From Ailurus styani (Eukaryota > Chordata > Mammalia > Carnivora > Ailuridae): DNA of 64,000 bases. The position numbers and the translations under genes are program-made. Shown one piece after another: positions 11,226-22,967 of the stretch. Positions within the stretch are counted from its first letter, which is position 1, and each line of letters begins with the position of its first letter. The notes beneath the pieces are model-generated. The model did not search any database, was not told the DNA's origin, and saw only the letters and a program-made list of their open reading frames with translations. The stretch covers positions 5,808,964 through 5,872,963 of the forward strand of contig LNAC01000276.1 in the NCBI GenBank assembly GCA_002007465.1. Reading direction: 5' to 3'.

Positions 11226-11525
11226 TCTCAAGTGTGGCCCCTGGAGCATCAGCAGTTCCTGGGAACTTGTTAGAAATGCAAATCCTCAGCCAGCCCAGAT
11301 CAGCAGAGTCTGAAACTCTGGGGGTGGGGTCCAGGCACCCCAGTCGCACCATACTCTTTGCCCTAGGGCACTGCTTCTCAAAATAAGGTACCCAGGAATC
11401 CCCTGGGGATCTTGCTAAAATACAGACTCGCGGCTGGCAGGCCTGAGGGTCTGCACGTGAACCAGCCCCCAGAAGGTACTGCTGCCGCCCGGCCTGAACC
11501 GCACTGTGAGCAACAACGGTCTAAA
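11226..11525 (+). mobile_element. MER5-like (hAT-Charlie) DNA transposon relics
   Basis: The first copy (about 11226-11345) has the MER5 hallmarks 'gggaacttgttagaaatgcaaat' and 'gaaactctgggggtgggg'. A second diverged copy begins near 11370 (ctgcttctcaaaataaggta). Both are non-autonomous and degraded. Confidence 0.65.
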
Positions 11526-11841
11526 GCAGGGGTCAGCCTCTATTTTCTGGGCATACAGCCATACCCAATCCTTGACCTACTGCTGTCTACACCGCAGGGT
11601 GGCTGGACAGAGTGGCAGCGTCTCCCATCTCCAGCCGCACTGAAACTCCTGCAGGCTCACCCCCACGCTGCCCCTGGCCTCCCCCTAGCCCAGCTGGATG
11701 GGACCCCTCCACGGTATCATAAACACGCTTTCCGGTCTTGGCCTCCCTCCCCCGCCTGAGGCAGGCACCGGGGGTCAAGGTGTCGGGTGGATCTGTGCGG
11801 CCCCCACACAAGACAAGAGACACATTTGGGAAGGGGGCATT

Positions 11842-11847
11842 CTTTAT
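11842..11847 (-). terminator. Possible TRAPPC5 poly(A) signal (GATAAA variant)
   Basis: The minus strand reads agataaagaatg about 12 bp beyond the TGA at 11859-11861. It is a non-canonical hexamer, and no AATAAA is nearby. Confidence 0.4.
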
Positions 11848-11858
11848 CTCCCGCGGGG

Positions 11859-12425
11859 TCAGCGGCCCTCCAGGGCCCGGTCTCGGGCTATGACCGCCTC
11901 CTCAAACTTGATCATGAGTGTGGTGCCCTTGTGCCAGTGCGCCGTGACCTTGGCGGGGAAGCCGCTGTGCGTGAGCACCGCCTCCACGATGCCCGCCGTG
12001 AAGCTGGCACAGTTGAGCGTGCTGTTCTCCTTGGGCACCGAGATGTAGGTATTGATGAGCGGCTCCCGCTCGATGATGTAGAAGGTGCGGGCGTCATCGT
12101 TGGCCTGCTCCAGCTTGTCGGCCTCCTTGCCGAACAGCGCCTTCCACACGGCGCCCTTGACGAAGAGCAGAGCACCCAGCACCTTGGTCTCGCGCCGGGC
12201 ACCCTTTTCGCGAGCCACCAGCGCATCGAGGACGCGGGCGCCCACCTGGCGGCCCAGGGCGGCCAGGCGCGCCTGCAGCTCGGCCACGGAGAAGACCCGG
12301 CTCTGGCAGTGCTGGACCAGCTCGGAGAAGAGCAGCGCGAAGGCGCTCAGGCTCACCTCGGTGCGGGGCCGCACCAGCGCGCGCTCCAGCAGCGCAGACT
12401 TCCCGCGCGTGAAGCGCGCCTCCAT
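11859..12425 (-). CDS. TRAPPC5: TRAPP complex subunit TRAPPC5
   Basis: A single uninterrupted coding exon of 188 aa, the family's usual length. It encodes a core TRAPP subunit (Bet3-fold family) acting in ER-to-Golgi and Golgi vesicle tethering as part of the Rab GEF complex. The start is the ATG at 12425 (MEARFTRGKSALLERAL); the frame stays open upstream to 12782, but an acceptor (ttgtgtcccagcag) sits just before this ATG, so the upstream part is intron and the 5' UTR is spliced. The end is EEAVIARDRALEGR. A GATAAA hexamer lies about 12 bp past the stop, so the 3' UTR is very short. High GC throughout. Confidence 0.96.
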   Translation of the reverse strand: MEARFTRGKSALLERALVRPRTEVSLSAFALLFSELVQHCQSRVFSVAELQARLAALGRQVGARVLDALVAREKGARRETKVLGALLFVKGAVWKALFGKEADKLEQANDDARTFYIIEREPLINTYISVPKENSTLNCASFTAGIVEAVLTHSGFPAKVTAHWHKGTTLMIKFEEAVIARDRALEGR

Positions 12426-13599
12426 GCTGCCGCCGCCCTGCTGGGACACAAGGAGCGGCGTGTCGGGGGCGGGGGAACGTGGAGGAGCACGGCCCCCCTG
12501 CACCCTCTTGGTGTGCGCCATCGCCGACCTCCCACGTAGGAAAAGAAGAGGGGAAGGAAAGGGGGCATCCACCTGCAGGTAAAGCGCGCCCCCTCCAGCG
12601 AAGGAAAATGGGGAAAGGAGTAGTTTACACCTTTGGCGAAAAGAGGATTGGGTGGGGGGAAGTGGGAGGACACAAGAGGGAGACCAGAGGGGGCACCGGA
12701 AACCAACCCCACCTTCGAGTTCCAGGTGATCGCTCCCACGTAACAAGCACCCTCGTGCCCCCTCTGCCACCTGCGGGAGCAACGAGAGACCTAGTGCATG
12801 GGGGAGGGGGCGTCAGACCTAAGGCAGGGAGGGGACAAGGATGGGGGGGCCGTCAGAAGTCTCGGGCACTGTCCCCAAGCCTCCAGCAGCGACAACGCTG
12901 ACTTCCTGCAGATGAAGAGCACTTCCCCGCCCCTGCCCCGCGGAAAGTCAAAGAAACCAGAGAGGGGAGTAGGGTGTGTCGAGACCAACAGCTGGGAGGC
13001 TTTGGGGTTTCGGGAAGGACAGAGTACACGGGACAAGCCAAGGAAAGGGCTGACAGCGCCCATCTGGCACGAAGCACGGCTCCTTGAAGATGCGGATGAG
13101 CCTTCGTTTGCAAGGAAGACTGGAGGCGGCCGCAGAGAAGGCGTTGGGAAGCCCTCCATCTCCCTGCCCTCCAGAAAGGTGGCATGACCGTGGGAGACAA
13201 GGTGGAGGAGGCCGACTGTGAGACCCGGGGGAGCCAGGAGGGGGCGCTGTGATCCTCCCATCCTAGCGCACCCAGCCCGTGGTCGGTGCAAGAGACGCCG
13301 AAGGGGCTGTGGGAGAAAACCCGGAGGGGGACTGAGACCTCCACGGCGCCGACCTGCGGTGAGGGTGGGGAGGAGGAGCGGATGGGGGATCCCAAGGGCG
13401 CCGTGACACCCTCTCCCCCGCCCCTCCGCCCCTCGCCCCCGCTCGTGTGAAGCCGCTGCCCAGGGTGGGGTCGGGAGAAGGAGCTGAGAAGCCTGTTCCC
13501 ACTGCGCAGGAAGGGGCCGGGGGCCGGCGGGGTCTGGGGATGCTGGGACTGTCCCCAACGAGGTCTGCGTGGGGAACGGGAAGACCAGCGCGGGGGCGG

Positions 13600-14270
13600 G
13601 GGGTGCAGGAGCTCCAAGACGCCCCCCAGGTGCGCATCCGTCTACACCGGGAGGGCCCAGCGCGCGAGACGGGAGGGGAGTGTTGGGCGCCCCCCTCGCC
13701 GGGCTGCGATGGGAGCCAGCAAGCTAAGCCGCGGAAAGGCCGGAGCCCCGGGACCCCCGCGCCAGCGTGGACCGGGCAGAGGGGCCGGGGAGGGACCCAC
13801 CCTCCTCACGGACCCTTTGCGTGGGCCGAAGCGGACGGAGCGGGGGTCGCGGACGCCGAGACCGTAGCCCAGGAGCCCCAGGCGCGCGGGAGGCTGGGAG
13901 GGGGGGTCCCCGAGCGGGCGAGGCCCGGCGCAGGTAGGGGTCGCGGGCGGGCGGGGTCTCACCAGCGTACCGCGGCCGTCGGTTTGACCGAGTTGCTTTA
14001 CGGCGCCGTAAAAGGCCTCGAGTGCGCAGACGCCGCGGCGGGGGTGAGGCTGGGGGCCGGGCTCGTGGGCGGGGCGCGCGCGCCGGCGGAGATTCCGGAG
14101 AGCGGCCGCCAGGGGGCGCGCGCGTTCGGCGCGCCGGACCGAGGGGTGTGGCCCTCAGGCCAGGGGCCGGGCTGGCTTGCGTTGGCCTGTTCTTGGACAA
14201 ACAGGTGCGCGACGGCCCCCGTTTCGGGGGCACGCATTTGACGAGGGGCCCCCGTGTCTGTCTCAGGGCC
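13600..14270 (-). promoter_or_regulatory. CpG island, likely TRAPPC5 promoter and first exon
   Basis: Dense CpG (for example gcgcgcgcgccggcggag near 14076) with no TATA box. It lies 1.2-1.8 kb upstream of the TRAPPC5 coding exon on its 5' side, where a noncoding first exon is expected. The exact start site is not resolved. Confidence 0.65.
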
Positions 14271-14271
14271 C

Positions 14272-15100
14272 ATAGGTCTGTTTGTCCTAGAGGAACACCT
14301 ATGTCTTGGACACACATTGTGTGCATTTACCCAGGTTCCTGTTCTCTTAAGGGACATGTACCCACGAGCGGGGGTGGGGGGAGGGGCACAGGGCACTTAG
14401 GGGCGTGTGCACTCACGGCCGCACGCTCAGGGGGCATATACGCTCAGGAGCGCAGTTACTCCCGAGGTACCCGCTTGTGGGCCCACCTACACTTAGGGAG
14501 ACGCTGTCCTTCTCCGGCACACAGTCTCCCGCCCGGAGACCGGGTTACTCCCTGGGCACAAGTTCATGGACGCACACGGACCCACTCGGGGCATTCAGCC
14601 CCGCACAACCTCGTACCCCAGGGCTCCTGGGATCATGTCCGCGTGCTCACTGTGTGCCCTTCGCCATCCCCCAACAGGTGCCAGACCCGCCGCCACCAGG
14701 TCCCCAAAGCCCCCAGATGCTCCCGGTATGAGATCCGAAAGCCACATCCTTTTGCATCGGCCTTTATCTTCACAAATCACAAACCGTGAGTGCAGAAACC
14801 AGGGGGCGTACAAGTGTACAGGCTCTGAACACCCTCGGCCACACGATCAGTCACACTCGCATTGGCGACACCTGTTCACACCAGCACGGGCGGTGACAGG
14901 GCACACACGGCGACACCCACAATTGTAGTGGTACACGGGGTGCCCCCCCCACAGCTCCACCACGACACATGTATACACAACATACCACAGGACACTCACA
15001 CGTGTTCGCGATGCTACCTGTGTTGCCAACACCCACACTCACATTGATGCACTTTTGGGGTCCTTGCTGACACACCCACCCACTGTGTCATGCATTACGC
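14272..15100. other. Intergenic DNA, CA-rich
   Basis: Imperfect aca/cac-rich sequence, particularly 14820-15125, on the plus strand. No coding exon was recognised. It separates the TRAPPC5 promoter from the MCEMP1 3' end. Confidence 0.5.
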
Positions 15101-15291
15101 TCACAACACACCATGATACACACATATGGCCAGCTTCACTGGGAGGTGCGGCCGGGTCTTCGGGGTCTTCCCATGTGTTGAGGTCTCTGGGTGGGATGGA
15201 GACACAAGGTCAGGCAGATCCCTCCCCCAGGAGGGAAACTGGGACCAAGTCTGTGTCTCTCTCCTCACCCACCTCCCCAGTCCCAACTTAC

Positions 15292-17412
15292 ATGGGCTTG
15301 GCTTCTTCTCCAGTGCGTTGGAGATTTCCTGTAACTTATTCTTGATTTGGCTCATGTCTGGGGGCAGGAGGACAGGAGAAAGCGGGTGTGCGGTCTCCCA
15401 CAAACCCCCTATCTTTATGGGAAGTCTCCTCCCTGCCCACCCCCCACTCTGGGGTGTCGCAGGGCCCGTGTACTCGGTGTTCCCAGCAGCATTTAAATAC
15501 CAACTCAGGGGCTCACCTGAGTGACTCAGGGGGTGACATCCATCGTTCCTTTAAACCCCTGTGCCCTGGGACCCATGCTGTCCCCTCCCCCAATTCCCCA
15601 GCACCCAGCATGAGACAAATTCCGCCCAGTGAAGGTCGGCAAGGGCACCTGCTGATAGCATCTTCACTTTATCACTCTCGATCTGGACATGTCTCTTGAC
15701 CACATTAACGTCCTGCTTGGCCTCCTTGATGAGCTGCTGGACGGAGCTCCAGCCCTGATTCTGCTCCTCCTGACCCTCGCGCACTGAGATGGAGACTGAG
15801 GCACGAAGCGGGCAAGTCCGTATCGCGGCCGCTCCCTTTACCCCCACCCGACCCCTGGGGCCTCCCCCGGGTCCCACCCTCACCATTCCAGAGCTCCGTC
15901 TTCAAGACCAGCAACTCCCGGGATATCTCAGAATCTGTTCAGGAGGAGGGGCGGGGGAGGCAGGAGAAGCTTTGAGGCGCCCCCAGTCCTGCAGTCCTGG
16001 GAACAAGGGTGGGGAAGGGAGAGGAACGAGGGAGAGGGGAGACAGGGTGGAAACACTGGGCCTCCCCACCTCCCGAGGACCCCCTCCACCCTGCCCCAGC
16101 CCCCCACCAAAAAAACAAAAAACAAAAAACAAACCCAAGAACAACAATAAAAATCTGAAACCAAAATCCCTACTCACTCTTTGCCAGGACCAAGGCCAAG
16201 AGAATGACGCAGGACAGGGTGAGAACGATGTGCAGGCTCACGAGGGCTCTGTGCAGATAACGGGGGACCTGGGCGGAATCTGAGGGCTGCCTAGACAGCG
16301 TTGGGACTGGGGTAGAGGCAGGACAGGTGACCTCTAGGGCCCAACACCACCACCCAGCCCATCGGCATTGACTCAGCACCATCACAAGCTCTGCCACCTG
16401 TGCCTGCTCTTCCCAGTACCGTAGCCGCTGTGACCCCCAACATGCATGCTGACCAGAGCCCCCAGCAGTTGTCCCGAATGCTGTCATCATCATGGTCCCC
16501 TGACCTTCCCCTTCACCAGCACTCAGGACTTCAGCAGTAACTGTCACCGACACCTGTCAATGTCAGTGCCTACCGTTGTCAGCACTGTCCCCAGCACCGC
16601 ATCTCAGCACCTTCATCGGCTCTAAGTGGTTCCTTCACGATCCACTACGTGGTCACCTCTCCTCCACCACCATCACCCAAACCTTCACCAACACTTCTGC
16701 CAACACCAACACCAACACTACCACCGACACCATCGTCCCCACCTGGGAAGCTAACCCGCCGCCCCCGACTGTAACACACAAGCCCTGATGTCACCACGCC
16801 CCCCACCTCTGACCCTGACCTCCACCTGGTGCTCCTTGTTCCCATGACGCCCTACCAGGGGCCCCTCCCAAGGCTGTGCCGTGTGTGCTGGCAGATGGCT
16901 GCTTGTGCTGATCCTTGGGTGATGAATGCCTGCCCTTCTTCAGCTGGTCCTGGTTTCTGAAGGTCAAGGTGATATTCTCATAGTCGGGGTTATCTGCTCC
17001 TGTGGGTGGGTCAGTGAGAGGGGAAACCTGCCGGGAGCTCTGGGGCAGAGGTGAGGGTGAGAATGGGGCTCAGAGATCTTGGCTCACCAAACCCCTGCAC
17101 ACAACAAATTTCTGCAGAGAAAAGATAAGGAATGGGGAAAACAAGATCTGCTTCTCGGTTAGGTGGAGAGGGCGTGCATGAGCTTTTGGGGGATACACAT
17201 GCACCCATACATTTAGGGGTAGGGGAAGGAGCCCCGTGACCCCACTTTTAGCCCCTTATCTCTCCCATCCCAATCTCTCCCACCTGACCCCTCCCCTCCC
17301 CACCCCGAGGTGCCTAACCTTCCTTATTGGCTGGGGCCGTCTGTTTCTTGTTTTTGAAGGCTGCTGCCTGCATCTTGACCTTCTGCTTCGTGTAGATTTC
17401 CTCAGACTCCAT
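15292..17412 (-). CDS. MCEMP1: Mast cell-expressed membrane protein 1 (MCEMP1)
   Basis: Single-pass membrane protein of mast and myeloid cells. Exons on the minus strand: 17412-17319 (MESEEIYTKQKVKMQ, close to human MEVEEIYKHQEVKMQ), 16999-16856 (contains DYENITL), 16306-16178 (Ser/Pro linker and membrane helix), 15934-15884 (SRELL...TELWN), 15783-15649 (Gln/Glu-rich coiled coil, GWSSVQQ), 15357-15292. All internal junctions are phase 1. The cytoplasmic N-terminus keeps the YENI tyrosine motif. The 3' end is uncertain: a strong donor (CAT|GTAAGT) ends the last listed exon, and joining to an acceptor at 15187-15188 would make an immediate TAG; unspliced reading would run to a stop at 15101. 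Human MCEMP1 is 187 aa; this model is about 206 aa. Confidence 0.88.
16560..16790. repeat. Imperfect CAN-triplet repeat in MCEMP1 intron
   Basis: Runs of caccaccatcaccc and caacaccaacaccaacac type on the plus strand within the intron between the second and third coding exons. It is simple sequence and not coding. Confidence 0.6.
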
Positions 17413-17639
17413 GGTTCCCTGTCTGCCAGTTTGCCCACACACATCCCCACCCACCGGAAGGTGTCAGGGCAGATGAAGAAATCTCTGGGTTGGGGAGAGA
17501 GGGAGGAGAGGTCAGGCTCCTTTTTTCAGTGACCCAGGACCCTCCAGCCCCGGGGCATCCTCACCGCCCCCCTCCTCCCAGATCAAGAGGGTCTCGGGAG
17601 ACCAGAGGTCTCACGGAGTGCCAAGAAGAGAAACCCATA

Positions 17640-17815
17640 AATCCAGAGACAGGAACCATCACGATCAGGAACCAGCAGCAGAAATGTTAGCCAATGCTAC
17701 GGCCATCGTGTTGCAATATACGAATGTATCAAATCCACACCTGTATACCCCAAACGTACACAATGTTATACATCAATGAGACTCAATATAAATAAATTTT
17801 AAAAATTTTGAAGGA
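17640..17815 (+). mobile_element. L1 3'-end fragment
   Basis: The terminal L1 signature 'acacaatgttatacatcaatgag...caatataaataaa' lies at about 17757-17797. It is truncated to the 3' UTR. Confidence 0.65.
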
Positions 17816-18785
17816 CGGTCACAAACTTTACAGGAAGCTATGTATGTGTCTACCCACATGAACTTCGTCCCCTACCCCTCTCAAGAGAGAATCTGTGGCC
17901 CCTGGGAGTTTCACGTTTTAGGTTTGTGGTATCTGGGCTTGGAGGCAGGATTCCTAGGTCTCCCCCATCTTCCTGCCCCCTGCCCCGGTCCCACCCCTCA
18001 GGTCCACCCTAAGAAGTTCTACTTCTTCAAGGCCCCATGGAGGAAAGGAACGGATGTGAGGCAAGGGAACCAACCACTGGAACTACTCCACCTATATCTG
18101 GAACAGAGGCCAGACACACGCCTTGACCTCACCCTGGACATGGTGTCCCCTCTCCCTGGGTCCCCAGAGAAACACTTGGAAACACTCTCATCCACACATC
18201 TGCTCACCTACCCACACTCATACACACTCCCGGGAGCTGTTAGACATCTGCTCGTGTATTCACAGGGCTTGCCCGTTGGCAGGCTTCTACACGGGTTTAG
18301 CCCAGAGAAACATCCATATTCATGCATTCACGCGTCTCCTCTCTGTCTAGACATCTTCAAGCTCTCTTTGTGTCTGTGACCTTGAAGACTGCAGATAAAA
18401 ACGAGACCACGTTTGTAGGGAATTTATCTCTTTATGTTTAGAACAGTGCCTTCTGGTAGAAACGTAATGTGAACCACATCTTTAATTTAAAATTTTCTGG
18501 CAGCCACATTAAGAAGACAAAAAGAGACAGGCTAAATTAATTTTAATAATGTATCTTATTTAACCTAATATACCCCCCAAATGATCACTTCAACATATAG
18601 GCGACACTAAAAAAATGATTAAAGATGTATCACCTATTTTGAGTACTAAATCTTCAAAAATCAAACGTGATTTAAACTCCGGGGGCATTTCAAGCGTTTG
18701 ATGGCTGCCATATTGGAGAGCGCTGGTCTAGACTATAATGGCTCTCTCCCTTTGGAAAAAATAAGTAAAAGATAATTAAAAAGAC
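17816..18785. other. Intergenic DNA upstream of MCEMP1, partly an old DNA-transposon relic
   Basis: Positions 18440-18735 are AT-rich and contain 'catttcaagcgtttgatggctg' and 'atattggagagcgctgg', which resemble an old MER-type element; I cannot assign its family. No coding exon was seen. Confidence 0.4.
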
Positions 18786-18789
18786 TTTT

Positions 18790-18968
18790 AAAAAAAATAT
18801 TTTATTTATTTACTTGGCAGAGAAATAGAGCACAAGCGAGAGGGGGTGTGGGGGAAAATGGCAGAGAGAGAAGGAGAAGCAGGCTCCCTGCTCAGTGGGG
18901 AGCCACTGCCGGGATCGTGACCTGAACCAGGGCAGACGCTTAACTGACTGAGCCAACCAGGCCCCCCT
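18790..18968 (-). mobile_element. CAN-SINE (antisense)
   Basis: A poly(T)/tattttattt end lies at 18790 and the tRNA-like head complement (ctgagccaaccaggc) near 18950. It is moderately diverged. Confidence 0.85.
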
Positions 18969-19013
18969 GAAAAACACTCTCCATGTGGGAGAAGGAGGTA
19001 TGTTTTAGTTTTT

Positions 19014-19208
19014 TTTTTAAAGATTTTATTTATTCATTTGACACAGAGAGAGAGGTCACATGTAGGCAGAGAGGCAGGCAGAGAGAGGGGGGGGAAGCAG
19101 GCTCCCCGCTGAGCAGGGAGCCCGATGCAGGCCTCGATCCCAGGACCCTGGGATCATGACCTGAGCCGAAGGCAGAGGCTTTAACCCACTGAGCCACCCA
19201 GGCGCCCA
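19014..19208 (-). mobile_element. Young CAN-SINE (antisense) with 16-bp target-site duplication
   Basis: It is close to consensus along its length, including the ctctgcctacatgtga segment (as complement). The flanks gtatgttttagttttt at 18998-19013 and 19210-19225 are identical, indicating recent insertion. Confidence 0.92.
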
Positions 19209-19995
19209 AGTATGTTTTAGTTTTTAAATATGTGATTAAATTTGAGATAACTTTGGAATGGTCTCCCAAGGTTTAATGAGGACAATGCTCTGTTTTCGAA
19301 ACTATTGCCACTCAATAGTTGTCGGCTCAAGGAGGACTTCTTTGACAGTCTTTCCACACCAGCTCCTCTCTCTGATCTTAGAAAGAAGTCAGCAATTGAG
19401 ACTTGACCCTCCGGACGGAATAGTCACAGAGGAGACGGACCAACGGGCGGCTGGCTCTGCTGTGATGGACAGGTGCAGGGGGTGGGGCGGCAGCACGGCA
19501 CATTTCTGTAGGCGGCTGAAGCCAAGACCAGGCTCCATCCAAAGCAAAATAGACACAATAGCAGTTGTGAAACTTGAGCCCCACGAGCGATCCCAGTGGC
19601 CCGGAGAGCTCTGTGAGGTTTCCTGACCAGCCCTGTCCTAGGGTAACAGTCTCGATTTTCTTTTAAGAAAGAATCTGCGTCTCCAGTCCAGCGAACCGTA
19701 AACCAGAGATTGGTTTAGAGTGGGCGCAGGATCCGGGCCCAGCCGATCCGAGTCTAAGATTTGGCACAGGGGTGGGCACATGAGCCAGATTCAGCCAATG
19801 AAACTCAGACCTGCGACTTTTGTGGCATTGACCAGGAAAAAAGGCATTTCCTCTTTCTTTTTTTTCTCTCTCTCTCCACTGGGAGAGAAAAGCCAGCATT
19901 GAGGAAGCAGAGCTGAGAGGGAGTCAGATCCTGACCATAGCATTTGAGGGTTCTATCCACACATACCTGAATCTGTCGTTCTGTCCCTGGACCTC

Positions 19996-20186
19996 CAGGG
20001 TTACCTGGGTGGTGCAGTTGGTTAAGCATCAGACCCTTGGTTTTGGCTTCAGGTCCGTGATCTCAGGGTTGTGAGATCAAACCCCGCTTCAGGCTCTGTG
20101 CTGAGTGTAGACTCTCTTCCTCTCCCTCTGCCCCCTCTGCCCCTTCCCCCAGCACTCACTCTCTCTCTCTCTCTCTCTCTCCAAAA

Positions 20187-20233
<47 letters not shown>

Positions 20234-20240
20234 ATCTTTA
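19996..20240 (+). mobile_element. CAN-SINE with long aaat tail
   Basis: The tRNA-like head is ttacctgggtggtgcagttgg, followed by a CT tract at 20160-20181 and an (aaat)n array to about 20235. Confidence 0.85.
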
Positions 20241-20280
20241 ATCCCGGGCCTCTCAGTTACATATCCAGAAACTTCCTCTT

Positions 20281-20399
20281 TTTTTTTCTTTTTTAAAGAT
20301 TTTATTTTTAAGTAATCTCTACACCCAACATGGGGCTCAAACTCAGAACGCCGAGATCAAGAGTTGCACGCTCCACCGACTGAGCCAGCCAGACGCCCC
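20281..20399 (-). mobile_element. Short CAN-SINE (antisense)
   Basis: A poly(T) end, aaagattttattttta, then the complement of a tRNA-like head ending gccagacgcccc. It lacks the CT tract, as in older subfamilies. Confidence 0.75.
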
Positions 20400-22343
20400 C
20401 AGAAACTTCCTTTTACTTTTGCTCAAGCTAGCTTGAAGTGGGGTTTGAGGCGCTTGCGACTAGAAGAATCTTGGCTACCTCAGGCGGGCTGGGCAGTTGG
20501 CAAGTGAGAAAATGGAGGCTTGAGAAGGGGCCTTGCCTATCCAAGTCTGCACTCTGGGGCGGGAGAATGACTATGCTGGAACTGAGGGCTCTGGAGAGGA
20601 CCTTCTTGGGGTCCGGACACAGGGGTACAGTTGAGTGGGGCTTGGAGATAAAGAGGCATTCCAATCAGCCTGGGGACAAAGGAGTGCAGTCCCCTCCACA
20701 TCAGTGAGGGGGTGGGACAGGCAAGGTTCTAGACCTACCCCTTCTGGTCCTCAACACACTTCGGGCTCAGTGGTCCCACCTCAAGCCCAACAGTGGGGTC
20801 AGGAGAGAGGATTTAGGAGGGGAATCTCTGCAGTGGGGTATGGGTGGACTCCGGGGCCAAGAGGAGAGTTGGTGATCTCAGCTCATGGCTGCCTGAATCA
20901 GACAGGGGGCTGTGCCATCACGGGGTGGGGGTGGCAGCATTGGGGGCATAACCTGGGGGGAGAGGGATGGGCAGAAGAAAGTCACGGGCGCCCCCGCCAC
21001 TGCCTCCCTCCAGGAGAGTCTAAAACATCTGGAAAACCAGGATCCCACCCCATCACCCATGCTCCAGTCCCTGGACTGTGCTGCTGGGGCATTTAAGTCT
21101 GGGGTCCTTTTCAAGACTGCGCACCAAGGGTTCTGAGGTCTCTGTCTGCATCTCTCAGGGGCTGGGTTTTAAGACCCTTAGGATTAGGATTCCCAGGGAA
21201 CTGGACCCTGAATCACTTGGGTCTGTGCCCCCAGGAAGCTGAGTAAGGGTTGCAGGTGACTCGCCTTCCAGGTCAGAATTCAGATGGGGACCAGTGCCAT
21301 CCAGGCGGGGATGGGGACTTGATGTCGGAAGCAAGAGCCTGTGTCCAGGGTTTACATGTCCATGGGTCTATGTTCCTCCGGGGCCATGCTCAGGTGTTTC
21401 AGGGCTGCTTTCTTGAGCCCATGTGTGTGTCTGAGGACATGGTGTGTCCCTATGTGACCATAGTGACCGGGTTGTGTACTGTGTGCGTACATGTGGTGTG
21501 TGCACCTAGAGTGCGTATTCACGTGCGTACGCAGTTCTTTACTTAACAGACATTTCCTGAGCGCCTACTATGTGGCATGCTCTCTTCTGAGCGCCAGAAA
21601 TACACCAAAGGGCAAGTGAGTACCCCGCCCTGCGTTTTCATATTCAGGTGTTCACGAGGGCGCCTGCGCCTCGGTGTATTACGGATTGTAACGAACTACT
21701 GGAAACTGCGCCGCGCGTGTGAAAACGTGAACTTGCAGTTCGTGGGCTCAAGTAAGAGCTCTCAGCCTGCTCCTGTGAAGCCCTGTCCAGCCCCAGCTTT
21801 GCCTGTGCCTTGCAGGCTGCTCCATGAGGTTGGGGAGTGAGGGATCGCAGCTCAGGGCTCTGGGCTGAGCGATGACTCAGGGTCCACCTTGACTCTGGGG
21901 CTACTGGGTGGGGGCTTTGGCCCTGAAGTGTATGCGGAGGGGGGGACCGGGGGTCCCTGTCCCATCCAGACCCAGACCCCGAATGAAGCCTCATTGTAGA
22001 GGCTGGGGCAGAATGACCCAGCGACTTCCTGGAAAGCCAGAGACCCGAGGGATCCGGGATCGTCAAGCTGGCCTCACAGGTAACACTCACTTCCCCTCCT
22101 GAAGGAGGCCATGATCCTTGGGTGTGAGTGTCCTTAGAGGAAGTGGAGGCCTTGGATTCTCGGATATGTGGTGGGGGCAGGCAGAACGTGGGAGGACATG
22201 AATGGGCAGAAGTCACGGACGCCCCCCTCCCCCGCCTCCCTCCAGCGTCCGCGTGCCCCGCTCTTTTCCGAGACGCCAGCTCCGTCCCCCCCCACCCCCC
22301 ACAAAAGACAGCGCGGCGCCCAGACCCTCACCTGCATCTTCTC
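20400..22343. other. Intergenic DNA between MCEMP1 and RETN
   Basis: No gene was recognised. Positions 21540-21620 carry an L2/MIR-like 'gagcgcctactatgtggcatgc' signature. Two similar stretches occur near 20973-21020 and 22200-22247. The right end adjoins a 624-N gap that must contain the RETN 3' end. Confidence 0.45.
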
Positions 22344-22967
22344 NNNNNNNNNNNNNNNNNNNNNNNNNNNNNNNNNNNNNNNNNNNNNNNNNNNNNNNNN
22401 NNNNNNNNNNNNNNNNNNNNNNNNNNNNNNNNNNNNNNNNNNNNNNNNNNNNNNNNNNNNNNNNNNNNNNNNNNNNNNNNNNNNNNNNNNNNNNNNNNNN
22501 NNNNNNNNNNNNNNNNNNNNNNNNNNNNNNNNNNNNNNNNNNNNNNNNNNNNNNNNNNNNNNNNNNNNNNNNNNNNNNNNNNNNNNNNNNNNNNNNNNNN
22601 NNNNNNNNNNNNNNNNNNNNNNNNNNNNNNNNNNNNNNNNNNNNNNNNNNNNNNNNNNNNNNNNNNNNNNNNNNNNNNNNNNNNNNNNNNNNNNNNNNNN
22701 NNNNNNNNNNNNNNNNNNNNNNNNNNNNNNNNNNNNNNNNNNNNNNNNNNNNNNNNNNNNNNNNNNNNNNNNNNNNNNNNNNNNNNNNNNNNNNNNNNNN
22801 NNNNNNNNNNNNNNNNNNNNNNNNNNNNNNNNNNNNNNNNNNNNNNNNNNNNNNNNNNNNNNNNNNNNNNNNNNNNNNNNNNNNNNNNNNNNNNNNNNNN
22901 NNNNNNNNNNNNNNNNNNNNNNNNNNNNNNNNNNNNNNNNNNNNNNNNNNNNNNNNNNNNNNNNNNN
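22344..22967. other. Assembly gap (624 N) covering the end of RETN
   Basis: It is a run of N. RETN exon 4 enters the gap after 40 nt; by phase and human length about 91 coding nt including the stop are hidden. Confidence 0.98.

Noticed and set aside
12426..12782. A 119-residue in-frame N-terminal extension of TRAPPC5
   Set aside because: A good splice acceptor lies just before the ATG at 12425, the 188-aa product is the standard family length, and the extension has no recognisable domain.
22320..22343. An exon-like end (GAGAAGATGCAG|GTGAGG on the minus strand) beside the gap
   Set aside because: RETN's stop should fall inside the gap and no gene is known here; a lone donor match is weak evidence.
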